Source: Microscillaceae bacterium (GTDB taxonomy: Bacteria > Bacteroidota > Bacteroidia > Cytophagales > Microscillaceae). From it: a DNA stretch of 64,000 nucleotides. The notes under the pieces are model-generated. The model did no database searches. It saw only the letters and a list, made by a program, of their open reading frames with translations, and was not told the DNA's origin. The first letter of the stretch is position 1. Each line of letters begins with the position of its first letter. Shown here in pieces: positions 44,227 through 52,740 of the stretch. Both the position numbers and the translations under genes were made by a program. The stretch lies in assembly GCA_011390205.1 (NCBI GenBank), contig JAABSX010000014.1, forward strand, positions 19,648 through 83,647. Reading direction: 5' to 3'.

Positions 44227-45384
44227 ATGTCTAAATTAACCCAGACTTTTAATAATTTTCGTGATAAAATCTTTACCAATGTCCACAGCAACAACCTCAT
44301 CTACAATACTTGCTGGGAAGACCCACGCTGTGACCGTCAGATGCTGCACTTCAACAATGACAGCCAGATAGTCATGATTACAAGTGCTGGCTGCAATGCC
44401 CTTGATTATCTCCTTGATGACCCCAAAAGCATTGATTGTATTGATATGAATAGCCGGCAAAATGCCCTCTTGCAGCTCAAAATAGCAGGACTACAGCACC
44501 TAGAGTATCCAGATTTTTGGAAACTCTTCGGAGAAGGGCATCACCCCGAAGCTGTCTCTATCTATGCCAAATACTTAAAACCTTATCTACCCGCAGAGGC
44601 ACAAGAGTTTTGGGATAAAAACATCCTTTATTTTACCAAAAAATCTTTCTACTTCTTTGGTACTTCAGGCACTTTCGCTTGGATTTTTTATCAGTATATC
44701 CATGCACGCCCCAAACTTCGTAAGCTCATTGCACAGCTTCTGGATGCCGAAGACTTGGATAACCAAAGAGAAATATACAAAGAGGTAGAGCCCAAAATTA
44801 TCAATCAAGTGGTAAAATGGCTCATCAATAGACACGTAACGCTTACCCTGCTAGGTGTGCCTCGTGCACAGCGCCAGCTCATTGTAGATGAATACCCAGG
44901 CAAGGTAGCAGGCTTTGCTACAGACTGCCTTCACCATGTGTTTACACAGCTGCCCATCCACGAAAATTACTTCTGGAGGCTTTACCTCACAGGCAAATAT
45001 ACCAAAGACTGCTGCCCCCAGTATCTTAAAGAAGAAAACTTCTCTACCCTCAGAGAACGCAGCAAACGCATACAAACACACACAACCACAGTGAGTAATT
45101 TCTTGCGTGAAAAACCTCATAAATACAGTCATTTTATTTTGCTTGACCACCAAGACTGGCTCGCTGCACACGATGTGGAGGCGCTGATAGATGAGTGGAA
45201 TCTGGTCTTAAAAAATAGCAAAAAAGGCACGAATGTCCTCTTACGCTCGGCTGCATTGAAAGTAGATTTCTTCCCAGATTTTGTAGAAGAAGCCCTTGAT
45301 TTTCAGATGGAGACCACTGACAAAACCCACAAACTAGACCGAGTAGGCACTTATGGCAGTACTTACCTTGGCATCGTAAAATAA
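44227..45384 (+). CDS. DUF3419 (BtaA-like) S-adenosylmethionine-dependent lipid enzyme
   Basis: A 385-residue protein of the DUF3419 family. Its best studied member, BtaA, transfers the 3-amino-3-carboxypropyl group of S-adenosylmethionine to diacylglycerol in betaine-lipid synthesis. The N-terminus contains the family core NLIYNTCWEDPRCDRQML, followed by VMITSAGCNALDYLLDDPKS, the cofactor-binding segment, and IDCIDMNSRQNALLQLKIAG. The C-terminal half contains FILLDHQDWLAAHDVEALID and NVLLRSAA. No btaB-like N-methyltransferase is adjacent, so betaine-lipid formation is not proved; related proteins may make other aminocarboxypropyl lipids. Terminated by a strong hairpin. Confidence 0.85.
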   Translation: MSKLTQTFNNFRDKIFTNVHSNNLIYNTCWEDPRCDRQMLHFNNDSQIVMITSAGCNALDYLLDDPKSIDCIDMNSRQNALLQLKIAGLQHLEYPDFWKLFGEGHHPEAVSIYAKYLKPYLPAEAQEFWDKNILYFTKKSFYFFGTSGTFAWIFYQYIHARPKLRKLIAQLLDAEDLDNQREIYKEVEPKIINQVVKWLINRHVTLTLLGVPRAQRQLIVDEYPGKVAGFATDCLHHVFTQLPIHENYFWRLYLTGKYTKDCCPQYLKEENFSTLRERSKRIQTHTTTVSNFLREKPHKYSHFILLDHQDWLAAHDVEALIDEWNLVLKNSKKGTNVLLRSAALKVDFFPDFVEEALDFQMETTDKTHKLDRVGTYGSTYLGIVK

Positions 45385-45403
45385 GTGAGATACTTCGCCT
45401 TTT

Positions 45404-45448
45404 CAAAAAAAAGACCTTCTGAGCAGCAAGCCCAGAAGGTCTTTTTTT
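45404..45448. terminator. Bidirectional terminator
   Basis: AAGACCTTCTG and CAGAAGGTCTT form an 11-base-pair stem with an A-run before and a T-run after, placed between the converging DUF3419 and YjjG-like genes. It serves both. Confidence 0.9.
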
Positions 45449-45464
45449 GTGGCAAGCACAGCGA

Positions 45465-46154
45465 TTACAGACAAGCCAGTAGCTCACTGAGGCAAGAGAT
45501 TTCTTTTCCTGTATGTGCTTCTATTTTTATTTTTTTAGGATTAAAAAAAATGGCTTCCATACCTGTGTTTTTTGCCCCAAGTATGTCTGTTTCGTAATTA
45601 TCTCCTATCATCAAAGATTCTTCTAGGCGGGCATTGGTGGCTTGAAGTGCATGCAAAAAAATCTCTTTGTGTGGCTTCTGAAAACCCGACTGGGCAGAGG
45701 TAAACACAAAAGGAAAAAAATGCTGAATCCCTCCGCTGCTCAGTTTTAAGTCTTGCACTTCTGAGAAGCCATTGGTGATGATGTGCAGCTGATACTTGGG
45801 CTGGAGATACTCCAGCACCTCACGGGCATAAGGCAGCAAATGCGGCTGCCGTGGTGTCAGGTAGAGGTATTCTTCTGACATTTCTTCATGGGCAAGCCCC
45901 TCTAAGGAAGCCCCTAAACGCTCAAAAACCATTGGGAAGCGCAGCTCACGAAGCCTTTGTTGGCTAATCTGATTTTGGTTGTACCAGGTCCAGAGCTGCC
46001 ATGTGGTCTGGTAATAACTCTCCATAAACAGCTCAAATACAATCTCTCTCTGGGCAAGCTGATGCTTCTCAAAAAGATGCAACAATACCTCTCTTGAGTT
46101 TCTGTCAAAATCCCAGAGTGTATGGTCTAGGTCAAAAAATATGTGTCGATACAT
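45465..46154 (-). CDS. HAD-superfamily nucleotidase, YjjG-like
   Basis: A 229-residue haloacid-dehalogenase-type phosphatase. The nucleophile motif is FFDLDHTLWDFDRNS (Asp8, Asp10), motif II ITNGFSEVQ (about 126-134), motif III with QKPHKEIF, and motif IV GDNYETDILGAKNTGM. The insertion (cap) type and the phrase DLDHTLWDFDxNS are those of the YjjG/YfnB group, which dephosphorylates non-canonical pyrimidine nucleotides and keeps them out of DNA. The final fold and length are normal. The gene has a 300-base upstream region shared with the diverging gene at 46455. Confidence 0.9.
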   Translation of the reverse strand: MYRHIFFDLDHTLWDFDRNSREVLLHLFEKHQLAQREIVFELFMESYYQTTWQLWTWYNQNQISQQRLRELRFPMVFERLGASLEGLAHEEMSEEYLYLTPRQPHLLPYAREVLEYLQPKYQLHIITNGFSEVQDLKLSSGGIQHFFPFVFTSAQSGFQKPHKEIFLHALQATNARLEESLMIGDNYETDILGAKNTGMEAIFFNPKKIKIEAHTGKEISCLSELLACL

Positions 46155-46454
46155 TCAAAATAAGGTAAAAATTTATTAATTTGGATGCCTAATGTGCCTT
46201 TTAAACTTTCAAAGCAAGTACTTGTTTTGATAAGACATAAGACATTTACTAGAAATACTTTGTAATCAAAAAAATCGGAGTCTTAGGGAGAATATTCTAA
46301 ACTACTTATATTCAGGCACTTATGTTTGATTTAGTGTTATCTCTCCATCACACACCCAAAGATTTATTAGGTTTGTATGCAAGATTTTTTCAAAAAGATA
46401 TCCTCTAGTTTTCTCCTTTTTTTAAATGTATGTTACACCTAAAATTTAAAAACC
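46155..46454. other. Divergent intergenic region
   Basis: 300 AT-rich bases that must contain promoters for both neighbours. I found no complete TTG-N20-TAnnTTTG match and no structure of note. Confidence 0.3.
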
Positions 46455-47102
46455 TTGAAAGCACCCAAATATTTTTTACCCCTTATCATTATTTTATTAT
46501 ATAGCCTCCCAAGTCTAGGGCAAGGGGCACGAACACCCGTTTTGTTTTCAGGGTTTGTGGTGGATGAGGGCAACTCTGAACCAGTGCCAGGGGTTCACTT
46601 ATTCATCCCTAAGGCAGGGCGTGGCGTAGCTACTAACCCCGAAGGGTATTTTATGATGCCTACTTTGCCAGGAGACAGCATCGTGGTGAGCTCTATTGGG
46701 TATAAAAACCATTATTACATCATTCCTAGAGATAAACTTGAAAGCTACTCTGTGGTCATAGAGCTGCTAGAAGATACTACTAGCTTGCCTGTGATAGAGG
46801 TATTTCCTTACCCTACCGAAGAGTTATTCAAAGAGGCTTTCTTGGCACTAGAGCTCCCCGATGAAGAGCTACGGAAAAACCTAGAGGAAAACCTCAATCA
46901 GAGAATCATGGCACGCCTCGCTATGGATATGCCCATGGATGCACAGATGAATTACAGACACCAAATGTACCAAAATATACAAGCACGAGAAAACAGGTAT
47001 TTCAGACCTACATTGCAGCTGCTCAATCCATTTGCGTGGGCTAACTTCATCAAGTCTATCAAAAGAGGAGATTTCAAGAAAGATAAATGGAAAGACAATT
47101 AA
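46455..47102 (+). CDS. Exported protein with a carboxypeptidase-regulatory-like domain
   Basis: A 215-residue exported protein with a TTG start at 46455; an in-frame stop at 46440 leaves no ATG choice. The signal peptide is KAPKYFLPLIIILLYSLPSL, cut after GQG. Residues about 28-100 form a CarboxypepD_reg-like (CNA-B type) beta-sandwich with the usual pattern: GFVVDEGNSEPVPGVHLFIP, then GRGVATNPEGYFMMPTLPGD and VVSSIGYKNHYYII. Such domains are the N-terminal module of TonB-dependent receptors, but no receptor follows here. The C-terminal 110 residues are helical and charged. The protein is likely periplasmic or outer-membrane associated. Confidence 0.82.
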   Translation: MKAPKYFLPLIIILLYSLPSLGQGARTPVLFSGFVVDEGNSEPVPGVHLFIPKAGRGVATNPEGYFMMPTLPGDSIVVSSIGYKNHYYIIPRDKLESYSVVIELLEDTTSLPVIEVFPYPTEELFKEAFLALELPDEELRKNLEENLNQRIMARLAMDMPMDAQMNYRHQMYQNIQARENRYFRPTLQLLNPFAWANFIKSIKRGDFKKDKWKDN

Positions 47103-47236
47103 AAAATGTTTGTCTAGTGGTTTTGTGGTAAGTCCATAACGGTGGACTTTAGCCTGCCCTCTTGGCCTCAAAAACGGACTGAAGCCTATTTTACAATTCT
47201 AACTTCACAAAAATTATCAGAAAAGCAAAAAATATT

Positions 47237-47268
47237 AAAAAAGTCAGGCCCTAGAGTCTGACTTTTTT
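47237..47268 (+). terminator. Terminator of the regulatory-domain protein gene
   Basis: AAAAAAGTCAG (47237-47247) pairs with CTGACTTTTTT (47258-47268) around GCCCTAGAGT, and a T-run follows. It lies about 135 bases after the stop codon. Confidence 0.85.
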
Positions 47269-47440
47269 GTGGGTGGCCCAAGGTAAAGATTTGTTTTATC
47301 TTATCTATTACAAAACTATCTTACATCAGATATAAAATAATATTGTAAATATCAGCCCACATCACACATCATTCCGAATCTAAAAAAAACCAAAACACAT
47401 TATACAAAATATTCTCTTAGCTGCATTGCTCCACAAATAG

Positions 47441-47471
47441 TTGTCAATTAATATGGAAAGCATTATTTTTG
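47441..47471 (+). promoter_or_regulatory. Promoter of the leucine-type dehydrogenase
   Basis: TTG (47441-47443), a 20-base spacer, then TATTTTTG (47464-47471), the full Bacteroidota consensus. It predicts a leader of about 155 bases before the ATG at 47633. Confidence 0.7.
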
Positions 47472-47632
47472 CAGAAATATTTATATTTTTTATAGATTAT
47501 GTATAGCCACAAAACATTCAGTTTTATCTGTTAAATAATCTTGTAAACAAAACATAGATAAAAATTCATCTCTTTGATGAACTTGACATAAAATAATATT
47601 TTAACATCTACTGACTGCTTCTTTGTAACACC

Positions 47633-48730
47633 ATGAATAGCCAAAACCTACCCAACACAGAAGGGGGCGTATTTGCCCAAATTAGCCAATTAGACCACGA
47701 GCAAGTAGTCTATTGCCACGACCCAGAGAGCGGCCTGAAAGCCATCGTAGCCATTCACAATACGGTATTAGGCCCTGCCGCAGGAGGCACCCGCATGTGG
47801 GCTTACGACAATGAGCAGCAAGCTCTCCGTGATGTGCTAAGACTCTCAAGAGGAATGACTTATAAAAATGCAATCTCAGGGCTAAACATAGGTGGTGGCA
47901 AAGCGGTCATCATCGGAGATGCACGCACCCAAAAAACCGAAGCGCTCTTTCGCTCCTTCGGCAAATTCATAGAAGGGCTCAATGGCAAGTATATCACTGC
48001 CGAAGATGTAGGCATCACTACACAAGACATAGAACACGTGGCGATGAGCACAAAGTATGTAGCTGGCAAGCCTGAGTATATGGGCGGAAGTGGAGACCCT
48101 TCACCCGTAACAGCCTATGGTGTGTATATGGGTATGAAAGCAGCCGCCAAAAAAGCTTATGGCTCGGATAGCCTATCAGGTAAAAAAATAGCACTGCAAG
48201 GCGTGGGGCATGTGGGGGAGTATCTCCTAGAATACCTCATCAAAGAAAACATGGACATCTATGTATCTGATTTTTATGAAGACAGAGTGAAAGAAATCTG
48301 CAATAAATACAAAGTCAATGGCGTAGAAAAAGATAAAATCTATGACCTAGACGTAGATATATATGCCCCTTGTGCACTCGGGGCTACTGTCAATGATGAT
48401 ACACTTAAGAGATTAAAATGTGACATCATTGCGGGGGCTGCCAATAATCAGCTAGAAGATGAACAAATACACGCCAACCTCTGCCGTGAAAAAAACATCT
48501 TGTATGCCCCTGATTTTCTCATCAATGGAGGTGGCATCATTAATGTTTATTATGAAATCATAGGCAATTATAACAGAGAACGGGCTTATAAACACGCCGA
48601 AAAAATCTATGACTATACTTTTAAACTGTTTGAGCAAGCCGAGCAACATGCCATCAATACCCATGAGGCTGCACTTCGAATGGCAAAAGCACGCATAGAA
48701 GCCATAGGAAAACTAAAAGCACGCCTTTAA
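47633..48730 (+). CDS. Leucine/valine-type amino-acid dehydrogenase
   Basis: A 365-residue NAD-dependent dehydrogenase of the Glu/Leu/Phe/Val family, shorter than the glutamate-type enzyme at 1958 and of the leucine-dehydrogenase pattern. The substrate lobe shows ARGG-type AAGGTRMW, then LSRGMTYKNAISGLNIGGGK and AVIIGD, with the catalytic lysine in GGGKAVI. The nucleotide lobe shows GVGHVGEYLLEYLI and ends with NAAIxN-type INGGGIINVYYE. It deaminates branched-chain amino acids (or aminates their oxo acids, giving precursors of branched-chain fatty acids, which are major lipids in this phylum). It has its own promoter with a long leader and a hairpin after the stop. Confidence 0.9.
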   Translation: MNSQNLPNTEGGVFAQISQLDHEQVVYCHDPESGLKAIVAIHNTVLGPAAGGTRMWAYDNEQQALRDVLRLSRGMTYKNAISGLNIGGGKAVIIGDARTQKTEALFRSFGKFIEGLNGKYITAEDVGITTQDIEHVAMSTKYVAGKPEYMGGSGDPSPVTAYGVYMGMKAAAKKAYGSDSLSGKKIALQGVGHVGEYLLEYLIKENMDIYVSDFYEDRVKEICNKYKVNGVEKDKIYDLDVDIYAPCALGATVNDDTLKRLKCDIIAGAANNQLEDEQIHANLCREKNILYAPDFLINGGGIINVYYEIIGNYNRERAYKHAEKIYDYTFKLFEQAEQHAINTHEAALRMAKARIEAIGKLKARL

Positions 48731-48768
48731 TGGTGTAAAATACTCGAAAATACCTCTATCAATAATGC

Positions 48769-48794
48769 CCAAGAGCCATCTATATGGCTCTTGG
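48769..48794 (+). terminator. Hairpin after the dehydrogenase gene
   Basis: CCAAGAGCCA and TGGCTCTTGG form a perfect 10-base-pair stem with a six-base loop TCTATA. The T-run that follows is weak. The nusB promoter starts right after it. Confidence 0.75.
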
Positions 48795-48795
48795 A

Positions 48796-48826
48796 TTGGT
48801 TCTTTGAAAATTTGGATTTAATTTTG
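48796..48826 (+). promoter_or_regulatory. Promoter of the nusB-coaE block
   Basis: TTG (48796-48798), a 20-base spacer, then TAATTTTG (48819-48826), an exact consensus match with a leader of about 125 bases before the ATG at 48955. Confidence 0.7.
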
Positions 48827-48954
48827 GTGAATATTAGCACAGTGAGCATCTACGATAAATAATCAGATGTTTAAAAAACCAAACCATCACAAAGACTCAA
48901 TACATATGTTTTTAGTCTATCAAAATTTGAAATTATCTTAAATATACTCATAAT

Positions 48955-50679
48955 ATGCTCAATCGCCGTCTGCTCCGTGCCAAAGTACTACAAGCCCTCT
49001 ACAGTTTAGAAATAGCCCGAGAAGCCAATCTCGGACTTGCCCAAGATTATATCCAAGAAATATTTACCCCTGATTGGGTAGAAAAAACCTACACTACACC
49101 CGCACAAGTGGCACAAGATGTAGAACAAACCCACAGACATTTTAAAATAGGACTCAAAGACCACCAAGCCCTAGAAAATGCCTCCCTAGAGCCCAAAATC
49201 AGAAAAGTGGCACAAGATGCCATCTTTTACTATAAAAACCTCTGCAAAGAAGACCAAAGTAGAATCTTTAACAGCCTCAAAGAGGATATTCAGATTATCC
49301 AAAAACTCTATCTCAAGGCACTCCTCCTCCCCCAAGAAATCATACAACTGGTCAAAGATGACCAAGAACGCTACCAACAAAAAATCAAAAGAGAAGGTGT
49401 ATCTCAGCAAAGAGGTGATTTTAAATTGGCCCGTAACCCCCTCCACCAAAAACTCATCGCCAACCCACAGCTAGAAGACCAGCTCATCAGATATAACCCT
49501 AGCTGGGAAGAACAAAGAGGACAACTCAGAAAAGCATACCGCACTTTCTTTGAGCAAGATGAGAAATACATCAAATATGACCGACAGGTAAGCACCACGC
49601 CTGAGCAAGACCAAGAAATGATGCTCTACCTCGTAAAGCAGGTAGCATTCAGGCAGGCAGTCATGAACCAATACGAGGTCAGCGAAATCAAAATACACCC
49701 ACCCGCTTGGCAAGAAATCTTCTCGCAATATTCTTTCGATGAGTTCTGGACAAGGATACAAGAGAAAACCATCCCGACTATCCAAAATTTCTTTGAAGAC
49801 CTTGAAATCACTGGAAATCAAGAAAATTTCCGAAAAATAATCCAAGAAATCAAAAAAAGAACCCAACTCTTTGCCAACCGACTCAAAGCCGAACTGCGTG
49901 ACCAAACCGTCAGTGAGACCCTCCGAAAATACAAGAATATCAGAAACAGTGAACCTGAAAATAACACAAATTATTTTAATGAAAATCACTTCCTAATAGA
50001 GCAAGTAACCCAACAATGGATTAAAGACCTTGTCAATATCCTCTCACAAACTCTTGCCGAACACAGCCTCAATCACAATGATGCACAAAAGACCATCTTA
50101 CAAGCTTTTGACAAGGCACTCTTCGGATTTATGGATGACATCGGCATCGCTTCTTTCTCTTACAATCAAATCACGGTGCAAATCATCGCCGAAAAATCAG
50201 GCTCTGTGTTGAGTGAGTATTTTTATGAAGAGGACATTAACTGGGATGACAACCAAAAAACAGTACAAAACATCACCCTCAAAACTTTTAAAAATGCGTA
50301 TGAAGACAGCGAAGAAGTGCTCATGGGCTTGTCTTCTAACTGGGAAAGTGATTATGAGTTTTATTTAGATTTATTCAAACAAAGCCTCATCCACGAAGAA
50401 ACAGTCATAGAGCAAATCACCCGAAAATCTAAAAACTGGGATATAAGCAGGCTGCCCGTTACTGACAAGATTATCCTGAAAATGGCAATCGCCGAGATGA
50501 TTTACTTCTACAGCATTCCGGTGAAGGTCTCTATCAATGAATATGTGGATCTCGCAAAACAAGTCAGCACTCCTAAAAGCAAGCAATTTATCAATGGAGT
50601 GGTAGAAAGTATTTCCAAAGAACTACTCGAAAACAAAACCATTAAAAAAAGTGGGAGAGGGCTGATTGCAAACAGCTAA
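48955..50679 (+). CDS. nusB: NusB-type transcription antitermination factor, greatly enlarged
   Basis: NusB binds boxA RNA with NusE (ribosomal protein S10) and prevents premature termination in rRNA operons. Here the protein has 574 residues against about 140 in most bacteria and about 300-400 in other Bacteroidota as I recall. The N-terminus LNRRLLRAKVLQALYSLEIA is the first NusB helix with the RNA-binding arginines. The C-terminal 110 residues (from WDISRLPVTDKIILKMAIAE through VSINEYVDLAKQVSTPKSKQ to FINGVVESI) are the classic end. Between them lie more than 400 extra residues, mostly helical and highly charged. It is the first gene of a conserved block and starts 125 bases after a good promoter. 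Confidence 0.9.
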   Translation: MLNRRLLRAKVLQALYSLEIAREANLGLAQDYIQEIFTPDWVEKTYTTPAQVAQDVEQTHRHFKIGLKDHQALENASLEPKIRKVAQDAIFYYKNLCKEDQSRIFNSLKEDIQIIQKLYLKALLLPQEIIQLVKDDQERYQQKIKREGVSQQRGDFKLARNPLHQKLIANPQLEDQLIRYNPSWEEQRGQLRKAYRTFFEQDEKYIKYDRQVSTTPEQDQEMMLYLVKQVAFRQAVMNQYEVSEIKIHPPAWQEIFSQYSFDEFWTRIQEKTIPTIQNFFEDLEITGNQENFRKIIQEIKKRTQLFANRLKAELRDQTVSETLRKYKNIRNSEPENNTNYFNENHFLIEQVTQQWIKDLVNILSQTLAEHSLNHNDAQKTILQAFDKALFGFMDDIGIASFSYNQITVQIIAEKSGSVLSEYFYEEDINWDDNQKTVQNITLKTFKNAYEDSEEVLMGLSSNWESDYEFYLDLFKQSLIHEETVIEQITRKSKNWDISRLPVTDKIILKMAIAEMIYFYSIPVKVSINEYVDLAKQVSTPKSKQFINGVVESISKELLENKTIKKSGRGLIANS

Positions 50680-50747
50680 ATTTTTGCTATTTTTAGAAGT
50701 AAGCGTATATTTACAAAAATCTATCATTCAATTAAGAAGCCTATTTT

Positions 50748-51041
50748 ATGTCAAAGAAAACTTCATTTTTTTTAGGACTCCTCACAGGAGCTGGCATCAG
50801 TGCCGCCATTACACTCATACTCACCCCCTCTGACGGGCAACATAACCGTGATACGATGAGCTACCATTTTTCTAATCTGAAAAACAGACTTCTTTCTCTT
50901 TTAAAAGACAAAGAAATTTTTCAAAATACAGCCCGTACACAAGGAGAAGAGCATATTAGCTATATCACCAGTGAAGCACAAAGACTTCAAAGTGAGATAG
51001 ACGAACTGCAAAACAAAATTAAAAATATACCTAATCAATAA
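50748..51041 (+). CDS. YtxH-like small membrane protein
   Basis: A 97-residue protein with one N-terminal membrane helix rich in small residues (SFFLGLLTGAGISAAITLIL), followed by TPSDGQHNRDTMSYHFSNLK and a long amphipathic helix (about 45-97), probably coiled-coil, ending QSEIDELQNKIKN. This is the layout of YtxH-domain proteins, with FLxGLLxGAxxGAxxALLxAP at the start. Its role is unknown. In Bacteroidota it commonly sits between nusB and the DUF1573/yajC genes, and it does so here, 68 bases after nusB and 19 before the isocitrate dehydrogenase gene. Confidence 0.75.
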   Translation: MSKKTSFFLGLLTGAGISAAITLILTPSDGQHNRDTMSYHFSNLKNRLLSLLKDKEIFQNTARTQGEEHISYITSEAQRLQSEIDELQNKIKNIPNQ

Positions 51042-51060
51042 AATAGGCCCAAAATCAATC

Positions 51061-52059
51061 ATGAAAACAGTAACACTCATACCAGGAGATGGTATCGGAC
51101 TTGAGATTGTAGAATCTGTCAAAGAAATCTTTGCTGCTGCCAAAGCGCCCATCATTTGGGATACGCAAATCATCGGGAAGACTGCTTTTGAGCAGACAGG
51201 GCAGCTCATCCCTGATGCACTCATCGAATCTATCAAAAAAAATGGCATAGGGCTCAAAGGGCCTGCCGAGACCCCCATAGGCAAGGGCTTCAAGAGTGTT
51301 AATGTGCAGCTCAGACAGTTATTTGACCTTTATGCCAATGTGCGCCCCTGCCAAACCATTGAGGGCGTAGAATCTAGATATGAAAATGTAGATTTGGTCA
51401 TATTTAGAGAAAATACCGAAGGTCTCTACTCAGGCCTAGATTATTATGATGAGCGGCTTCAGATTGCAGATACCATCAGCCGAATCACTGTGGCAGGCTC
51501 TAAACGAATCTTAGCAGCAGCATTTGAGTATGCCCACCAAAATAAACGCAAGAAAGTAACCCTCGTACACAAAGCAAATATCCTCAAACAATCAGGTAAA
51601 ATCCTCTTAGATGCAGGGCACGAGGCCGCAGCCCGATACCCTCATATTGAGTTTGAAGACAAAATCATAGACAATATGTCTATGCAGCTTGTCCGTAATC
51701 CTGAGCGTTTTGATGTCATTGTTACCTCTAACTTGTTTGGAGATATTCTCTCAGACCTCTGTGCAGGGCTTGTAGGTGGGCTAGGTGTGGTCTCAGGGGC
51801 CAACATCGGCGAGGAAGTCGCCATCTTTGAGGCGGTCCATGGCACTGCTCCAGACATCGCAGGCAAAGGCATCGCCAACCCTACTGCCCTTCTGCGCTCG
51901 GCAGTGATGATGCTCTTTCATTTAGAATATACAGAGATTGCCCAAAAAATAGACCAAGCCCTCATCAAAACACTCAAACAAAAAGAACTTTGTACGGGTG
52001 ATTTGGGCGGGAATGCCAATACCAAGACTTTTACACAAAATGTAATTAACCATTTATAG
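51061..52059 (+). CDS. NAD-dependent isocitrate dehydrogenase (IDH3-like)
   Basis: A 332-residue beta-decarboxylating dehydrogenase that turns isocitrate into 2-oxoglutarate and CO2 in the citric acid cycle. It belongs to the isocitrate/isopropylmalate dehydrogenase family: opening MKTVTLIPGDGIGLEIVES, substrate loop ETPIGKGFKSVNVQLRQLFD (with the serine-asparagine and arginines that bind isocitrate), YANVRPCQTIEG, and RENTEGLYSGLDYYD. The metal site is SNLFGDILSDLCAGLVGGLG, followed by EAVHGTAPDIAGKG. The SVN element favours isocitrate over isopropylmalate. It sits inside the nusB-yajC-coaE block, where it has no functional link, so it looks inserted. Confidence 0.88.
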   Translation: MKTVTLIPGDGIGLEIVESVKEIFAAAKAPIIWDTQIIGKTAFEQTGQLIPDALIESIKKNGIGLKGPAETPIGKGFKSVNVQLRQLFDLYANVRPCQTIEGVESRYENVDLVIFRENTEGLYSGLDYYDERLQIADTISRITVAGSKRILAAAFEYAHQNKRKKVTLVHKANILKQSGKILLDAGHEAAARYPHIEFEDKIIDNMSMQLVRNPERFDVIVTSNLFGDILSDLCAGLVGGLGVVSGANIGEEVAIFEAVHGTAPDIAGKGIANPTALLRSAVMMLFHLEYTEIAQKIDQALIKTLKQKELCTGDLGGNANTKTFTQNVINHL

Positions 52060-52105
52060 AATTAACAGTTTCTAGTATTATTTAATAATTAAACCTTTAT
52101 ACAAT

Positions 52106-52705
52106 ATGAATACAGTTCATTTTTTAAAATCTGCGAATCTCAAACTAAGTGCATTTGCTTTGGTATTTTTACTTGGGTTTGCTGCCTGTGAGCAAGCCAC
52201 CAAAAAAGAAGCAGAAACACAAAATACAGCACTAGAAGACAAGGTAGTAAACGCCAGCAACGAAGATGCAAACGCTGCTGCCAATGGCACAAAGGATGAA
52301 AGCAGTGCTGCACTTGCCAGTGATGGCACATCAGAAGTAGCCATTAACCCCGAAAATGCACCTGTTTTTAGTTTTGACCAAAGTGAATTTAACTTTGGAC
52401 AAGCCAATGAGGGAGACATCGTGAAGCATGCCTTTACTTTTACAAATACAGGAAAATCTCCACTTATCATCGCCAATGCAACTGCCTCATGTGGCTGCAC
52501 AGTGCCTGAATGGTCTAAAGAACCCATCGCACCAGGACAAAAAGGTCAAATCAATGTAGAATTTAATACGCAGGGAAAGCCTGGCATGCAAAACAAAACA
52601 GTAACCGTTACTGCCAATACAAACCCTGCCATCACTACACTTAAGATTGCTGGCTCAGTAAAAGGAACAAGCACCAACAATATGATGGGCCCTGTAAAAC
52701 AATAA
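52106..52705 (+). CDS. DUF1573 lipoprotein
   Basis: A 199-residue lipoprotein with a signal ending LGFAAC (Cys28), then an Ala/Asn/Glu-rich linker (about 30-90). The DUF1573 domain (about 95-195) is an immunoglobulin-like sandwich with the characteristic line FDFGxxxEGxxxxHxFxFxNxG, seen here as EFNFGQANEGDIVKHAFTFT, then NTGKSPLIIANATASCGCTV with the conserved SCGCTxP cysteines. It ends with INVEFNTQGKPGMQNKTVTV. The domain is often repeated or found in surface proteins of the phylum; its ligand is unknown. Its position before yajC is common in Bacteroidota. Confidence 0.88.
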   Translation: MNTVHFLKSANLKLSAFALVFLLGFAACEQATKKEAETQNTALEDKVVNASNEDANAAANGTKDESSAALASDGTSEVAINPENAPVFSFDQSEFNFGQANEGDIVKHAFTFTNTGKSPLIIANATASCGCTVPEWSKEPIAPGQKGQINVEFNTQGKPGMQNKTVTVTANTNPAITTLKIAGSVKGTSTNNMMGPVKQ

Positions 52706-52740
52706 TCACCGTATAAATCACTCACAAACACGGGAGGTAT

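Larger units (their letters stand above)
47103..47632. other. Intergenic region before the leucine-type dehydrogenase
   Basis: 530 bases. It contains the terminator of the gene before it (47237-47268), an AT-rich stretch, and the promoter of the dehydrogenase (47441-47471), leaving a leader of about 155 bases. The leader has no obvious riboswitch. No gene is supported here. Confidence 0.5.
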
